Assembly: GCA_963377175.1 (NCBI GenBank) | Contig: CAUJNA010003497.1 | Span: 1 to 64,000 of the forward strand | Reading direction: 5' to 3' | Origin: Effrenium voratum | Taxonomy: Eukaryota > Sar > Dinophyceae > Suessiales > Symbiodiniaceae | DNA: 64,000 nt | Shown here: piece after piece, positions 60,218 to 64,000 of the stretch | How the letters are laid out: every line of letters starts with the position of its first letter | Numbering within the stretch: position 1 is the first letter of the stretch | The notes under the pieces: model-generated | Seen by the model: the letters and a program-made list of their open reading frames with translations, nothing else | Database searches by the model: none | Told to the model about the DNA's origin: nothing | Position numbers and translations under genes: made by a program

Positions 60218-61453
60218 TCACCAGAACATGCCCATGTAGCTGGGCGCCGCAATCGATGATCGGAGTTTCCACCTGCCATCTTTGGCGTGAATGCAGTCAT
60301 AGTAATGGGAAGCAGCTATGTCCGCGTACACTCCGCCACGGGGTATGGTGCAATGCTGTTGCCGGAGACGTGCAGCGCCACCAATACACACGGGGCGATC
60401 CGTGCGAATTCCCGCGAACTGCGCTGCTGATTGGATCGCCGCTTCTTGAGAATGGAGGCTGCCCCTGCAGTAAAATCCCATCGGAGGCAACCAGACTTCG
60501 TTCCAGTTTGAGCATTCGCGATTGGGGGAAGGATGTTCTTGCCATTTTGAGGGTCTGATCAGCTCTTCATCACGTAGGATGTTCATGGCCGCCTGCATAT
60601 TGGTGTTGTGGGACCAGAAAAACGTCGACTGTGACTGAGTGCGATGCTTGTCCGGCAACAATCGGCGTGGCTCAAACGAGAAGATGATCCCGAAGAGGTT
60701 CTTCTGGGAGTTCTTTTTGTCCGTCGAGAAGTGGTGATACGACCGTGCAGTCCTGCTGATATATGGCCATTTTTCTTCGCAAATGCCAAGCTGTACGATG
60801 AGTTGCTGCGGCAGTGACTTCGGGGAGATCTGGAAGTAGTCAGAAATGTCTCTGACCACTTGATCCGTCCAACGTCCCGGGACGCCATGTGGTGGCGGAG
60901 AAAACGGAAACTCCGAAATGGACTTGACCCGCTGCTCATCTTCGATGATGCTGCGGCGATGCGGCATGAGGCTCCTGTAGACCGTCTCCCACGATTTCTT
61001 CCACAGCTCAGGTTCAGGAAATACTAAGGCGGCAATCGAGGGCAAGGTGTAGTAAAGGACATCATTCACTACGATGGCAATTTCCTCGACCCGGCAACCA
61101 GTGCGCAGCTTGAAGCGATGACTGCCCAAATCGGGTACATGCTGTCGAACTGAGAGAGGCATCAGCACAATGCGGTTCTCGGATGGACTGACTTGAGCGG
61201 GAGGAAACGGAGGCGAGCGGGGCCTCCTTTGATCACTATGAGCACGCCTCCCATCACTTTTCCATTCACCCCAGTCCTCCTCCTCATCTGACTTTCCCTG
61301 TGGGCCTGGGGTGAGCTTGATCCGGGAATGCCGGGATAGGTGAGCGCGAACGGGACCGTCCGGTGTGATTGCGTACCGCTCGGATGTTGGTCCCGGATCC
61401 AAGTGCCGGAGCGTCACGGGATGGGCCGTGGGATTGTACACTTTGCTGGTGTG
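60218..61453 (-). CDS. 407-codon ORF, faint ADP-ribosyltransferase-like motif
   Basis: Frame open from 61453 (TAG just upstream) to 60218. N-part VYNPTAHPVTLRHLDPG and an acidic/RS linker; middle RIVLMPLSVRQHV, VNDVLYYTLPSIAALVFPEP; C-part STFFWSHNTNMQAAMNILRD, ELIRPSKW, FYCRGSLHSQEAAIQSAA, IPRGGVYADIAASHYYDCIH. The H-N-T...A-x-x-IL-x-x-(x)-IRPS pattern recalls the first strand and helix of PARP/KptA-type folds, but the His/Tyr/Glu set is not clear. It has no good start of its own and probably continues the 61589 ORF across a +1 frame break. Confidence 0.5.
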   Translation of the reverse strand, partial: HTSKVYNPTAHPVTLRHLDPGPTSERYAITPDGPVRAHLSRHSRIKLTPGPQGKSDEEEDWGEWKSDGRRAHSDQRRPRSPPFPPAQVSPSENRIVLMPLSVRQHVPDLGSHRFKLRTGCRVEEIAIVVNDVLYYTLPSIAALVFPEPELWKKSWETVYRSLMPHRRSIIEDEQRVKSISEFPFSPPPHGVPGRWTDQVVRDISDYFQISPKSLPQQLIVQLGICEEKWPYISRTARSYHHFSTDKKNSQKNLFGIIFSFEPRRLLPDKHRTQSQSTFFWSHNTNMQAAMNILRDEELIRPSKWQEHPSPNRECSNWNEVWLPPMGFYCRGSLHSQEAAIQSAAQFAGIRTDRPVCIGGAARLRQQHCTIPRGGVYADIAASHYYDCIHAKDGRWKLRSSIAAPSYMGMFW

Positions 61454-61589
61454 CTAGTCCGTGTGTCCGGATGAACATTTGCATCTCATTGCCGTTGATG
61501 AAGTTGGGAAGGTGCTCCAGCGTCACGCGGCTCGTAGTTTGCACTGATCCGTCTGAGCGTAAGAGACTGGTGACCGTGTACTCCGCCAT
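61284..61589 (-). CDS. ORF after the RT gene, probable N-terminus of the 407-codon protein
   Basis: ATG at 61589 sits in a favourable context (ACCATGG) 13 nt after a TCTGCATGCAG acceptor. Reads MAEYTVTSLLRSDGSVQTT, SRVTLEHLPNFINGNEM, QMFIRTHGLAHQQ. Beyond 61450 the overlapping frame looks more protein-like, so a base error, real indel or small intron near 61441-61460 is suspected. Alone it would be 101 aa. Confidence 0.4.
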   Translation of the reverse strand: MAEYTVTSLLRSDGSVQTTSRVTLEHLPNFINGNEMQMFIRTHGLAHQQSVQSHGPSRDAPALGSGTNIRAVRNHTGRSRSRSPIPAFPDQAHPRPTGKVR

Positions 61590-61603
61590 GGTTCTGAGCC
61601 AGC

Positions 61604-61678
61604 TGCATGCAGACACAACGCAATGCATCAACAACAATCACAAGTGTGTGCAAGAAGAAACAACATGACAAGCTCACA
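61604..61678 (-). other. Possible 75-nt intron or trans-splice region at the RT 3' end
   Basis: The minus strand reads GCATGTGAGC, then a T-rich stretch, then GTCTGCATGCAG. CTGCATG occurs at both ends. Splicing would give a different short RT tail; otherwise the AG is an acceptor for the next ORF. Confidence 0.4.
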
Positions 61679-64000
61679 TGCAGATTTTGTCCCGAGTCGA
61701 CGCCGAACGTCACGGAGAAGGTGGGGGTCGAAACCTTTGGCCTCATAAAGGCGCTTGAGAGCGTTAAGTCCTTGCTGTTGCTGAACCGCCGGTTGTGCAC
61801 CACGTACGATGAGCCAGGAGCGAGAAGACCAGGAAGAATAAGTAAACATCTGATCATTGGCACTCCGAATTCCTTTGATTTGGGAGGGATGATCAGGTAG
61901 CTGTGGTGTAATAGTTCTGGAAGAAGAATCACATCGATAGCCCAGCACTTTGTCATCATGTTGAACCTCAAGCATCACTGGTGGGCGATAAAATTCCAGG
62001 GAAAGAAAATTCATGAGCACGGGCGAGTGTGGGGCTGAATCACGAAGCAGAATGAAACGATTGTCGACGTAGCGCTCATGCCAGATCACACCGATATCGG
62101 GCATGCGAAAACGCAGAGAACACATTGTTTGGTGCCAGAAGAAATCCTCAACCGTGGCAACCAAATTGCAGAGCGGTGGCGCGGCTGGTGATCCCATAGC
62201 GACTCCCCGTTCTTGGCGGAACAAGTATCCGTTGATCTCGAAGTGACTGTTGTCAATGACAAAGTCCAGAAGGTGCCGGAGATCTTGTTCATGAAAAGTT
62301 CGAGGGATCTTTGTTTGACGGCGCCATTTTCCTTTGAACATACGGCGTCGATGATCAGACTTTACTTCGAACACTGACCATTGAGAGGATCTGCGAAGGC
62401 CAACAACTTGATCGTACCGATGGAGAAGCACTTGTAGTGCCTGGTGGAATCGTTCCGTAGGAATGGACGTGAAGAAGCCTGACAGGTCTTGTGACACCAG
62501 GTGGATGTATTCATCGGGATCTGCCTTTGACAGCGATTCCCACAGCTGCTGGACAAGTTCTTGTACTGAAAGTTGACCTGCAATGTCGGGAAAAGTAGCT
62601 TTGGTAAGTTCAAATATGAGGGCGCCGAAGACCGTGAGGAAGGGAGCTGCCCACGTGCGAAAGAATGAAATGGTGGGTCGTGCTTTCTGCCAGTCCTTGG
62701 TTGGCTTTGGAAGGATGCGCGCTGTGGGCAACGGTGCTTGAAGTCGAAGTCCCCATGCATATCGTTGACGTAGGAGGGAAGGTACCGTAGTTACCACTTC
62801 AGAGCGAAAAGATGCTGCGGATTCACGGCAAAGCGAAAAGACATCTCCCGAGCAAAAGGTCTTCCGCATCAGTATGGCAAACAGGGACGGACAAATCACA
62901 TGTGCGCGGGAGGGGAAATGATCCGCAGGGATTACAACCCAGGATGACAGAGAAGCCACGGTGCGCTGCAATGATGTCGATGACCAATAAGCACGATCTT
63001 GAAGGTTAGCTCGATGAGTGTCCATTAACTGAGTCAAAACCGGTTGCAGATCAACAAGAAGACTGGAACCATGCACATGCCAGCGACGAGCAAGTTTGCG
63101 AAGTTGCGTGGTGAAACGTTGATGTAATAAGTCAACATCACCGAAGTACTGATCCTTCATTGATGCGGCCATGATTTCCATGTCAATGTCCGCATTGATG
63201 CGAGAAAACTCATCAACCATTACAGCATGTCCATGTGCTCGGTGTATATGGTGATCATCGATGTCCAAACAGCGACACGGAAAGGATGTTTCAGGAGTCC
63301 ATCTGCGCTGCCATGTGCGGTAGTTGTAGATCTTGTCGCCCAACGTGGCACTGCGAGTTTCCACCACTCGGATCTTTGGAAGGAAAAGGGAAGGAAACAA
63401 ATCACGATGAGCAGCAATCCAACTTTGTAACCATGTGCCAAGTAGAGCTTTCCAATTCCGGACATGTAGAGGCGGTAGGAGTAGTTGTGTCAAAGTGGTG
63501 GGTGGTTGTAGCTGTCGTTTGCGTAACACCTGAGCGAGGAGTTTCTGCGCCTTGGAGCGGAAGGGTTCGTTGACAAAGACGGAGAGCCGCAAAAAGTAGT
63601 AAAGCTGAGTAGGAGGGAAAGCTGCCGACAGTAGGTCACGCATGGCTTGGAACGATGCTCCTGTATTGGATCCCAGCTGATAGAGAATAGAGTAATGGGC
63701 CTGAATGTCATCCAGCATGTCGGGTCGTAGTTGTCGTTGGAGATCCGGATGTAGTCGTCGTCGAAAGCGTTTGTGCAAGCCGAGGGAAGTGGGAGACGAC
63801 AACGAGTGACGTCGAAAATCAACGAGGTGTTCCCGGAAGCCCACCTTTCGCAGAAGTCTGTGTACCCAGGGTGCATTCAAATGCGGGCGTAGCAGGTATT
63901 GCCATTTGCTTTCCTGGACCCAAACCGAGGAAACGGGAAGTTTGATCTCAACCGGAATAGCACAGAAAAGCCAGTAAGTATTGGATCGCTTCCAGTAGTG
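61628..64000 (-). CDS. Penelope-like reverse transcriptase (5' end beyond the window)
   Basis: 791 open codons running off the right edge. Residues below are counted from the TTG at 63880, although the frame is open upstream. An N-terminal helical region (1-200) is followed by a Cys/His segment (PCRCLDIDDHHIHRAHGH), RT fingers (ILPKPTKDWQKARPTISFF), motif A DLSGFFTSIP (464-473, nt 62460-62489), motif B GVAMGSPAAPPLCNL (nt near 62190), motif C YVDN (604-607, nt 62060-62071) and thumb VLGYRCDSS. LFT-x-IP and GxAMGSP are Penelope-like hallmarks. No GIY-YIG endonuclease follows in frame. The last Asp of YxDD is Asn. The frame is intact, unlike the copia element. Confidence 0.8.
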   Translation of the reverse strand, partial: HYWKRSNTYWLFCAIPVEIKLPVSSVWVQESKWQYLLRPHLNAPWVHRLLRKVGFREHLVDFRRHSLSSPTSLGLHKRFRRRLHPDLQRQLRPDMLDDIQAHYSILYQLGSNTGASFQAMRDLLSAAFPPTQLYYFLRLSVFVNEPFRSKAQKLLAQVLRKRQLQPPTTLTQLLLPPLHVRNWKALLGTWLQSWIAAHRDLFPSLFLPKIRVVETRSATLGDKIYNYRTWQRRWTPETSFPCRCLDIDDHHIHRAHGHAVMVDEFSRINADIDMEIMAASMKDQYFGDVDLLHQRFTTQLRKLARRWHVHGSSLLVDLQPVLTQLMDTHRANLQDRAYWSSTSLQRTVASLSSWVVIPADHFPSRAHVICPSLFAILMRKTFCSGDVFSLCRESAASFRSEVVTTVPSLLRQRYAWGLRLQAPLPTARILPKPTKDWQKARPTISFFRTWAAPFLTVFGALIFELTKATFPDIAGQLSVQELVQQLWESLSKADPDEYIHLVSQDLSGFFTSIPTERFHQALQVLLHRYDQVVGLRRSSQWSVFEVKSDHRRRMFKGKWRRQTKIPRTFHEQDLRHLLDFVIDNSHFEINGYLFRQERGVAMGSPAAPPLCNLVATVEDFFWHQTMCSLRFRMPDIGVIWHERYVDNRFILLRDSAPHSPVLMNFLSLEFYRPPVMLEVQHDDKVLGYRCDSSSRTITPQLPDHPSQIKGIRSANDQMFTYSSWSSRSWLIVRGAQPAVQQQQGLNALKRLYEAKGFDPHLLRDVRRRLGTKSACELVMLFLLAHTCDCC

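Overview
The window reads as nuclear DNA of a dinoflagellate, most likely of the Symbiodiniaceae/Suessiales type (inference). Coding exons are short and sit in long introns. Comparing two tandem gene copies shows splice donors of the GT, GC and GA classes, which is a dinoflagellate trait. Satellites and microsatellites occupy a large share of the DNA, and a decayed Ty1/copia element of the kind common in these genomes is present. No tRNA, rRNA, CRISPR array or bacterial signal was seen.

Layout. 1-2.2 kb: ACTC and GT-rich simple repeats. 2.3-14.8 kb (+): copy 1 of a multi-exon astacin-family zinc metalloprotease gene, 5' end missing. Its introns hold a gag relic between inverted minisatellites, a 135-bp palindromic satellite and a 1.6-kb element with 250-bp direct terminal repeats. 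15.6-33.1 kb (+): copy 2, beginning with a membrane-anchor exon. A 6.5-kb copia element (minus strand, 19.2-25.7 kb) sits in its intron just before the exon carrying the FxGD prodomain switch, and a 1.8-kb satellite lies in a later intron. Both copies continue after the protease into Cys-rich modules and a kringle-like module. 33.2-54.7 kb: mostly repeats (short inverted-repeat elements, several tandem arrays, dispersed families) with only weak exon candidates.

55.0-64.0 kb (minus strand): the most unusual part. An intact open frame for a Penelope-like reverse transcriptase enters from beyond the right edge, with YVDN in place of YVDD. It is followed head to tail by about eight small ORFs with gaps of roughly 40-230 nt: a 407-codon ORF with a faint ADP-ribosyltransferase-like motif, a proline-rich protein, a protein ending in a Myb/SANT-like helix set, a proline/RS-rich protein, and four members of an unrecognised Trp-rich family (signature W-[IV]-[RK]-I-[YF]-x-P, REW, RDW). 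Most are preceded by a pyrimidine-rich tract and AG a few tens of nt before the ATG, as expected for spliced-leader trans-splicing of a polycistronic transcript. One Trp-rich copy is split by a 226-bp inverted-repeat insertion flanked by a 2-bp duplication.

The astacin copies are probably secreted or membrane-tethered proteases. The role of the right-hand cluster is unknown; it may be a multi-gene retroelement or a domesticated gene array beside one.
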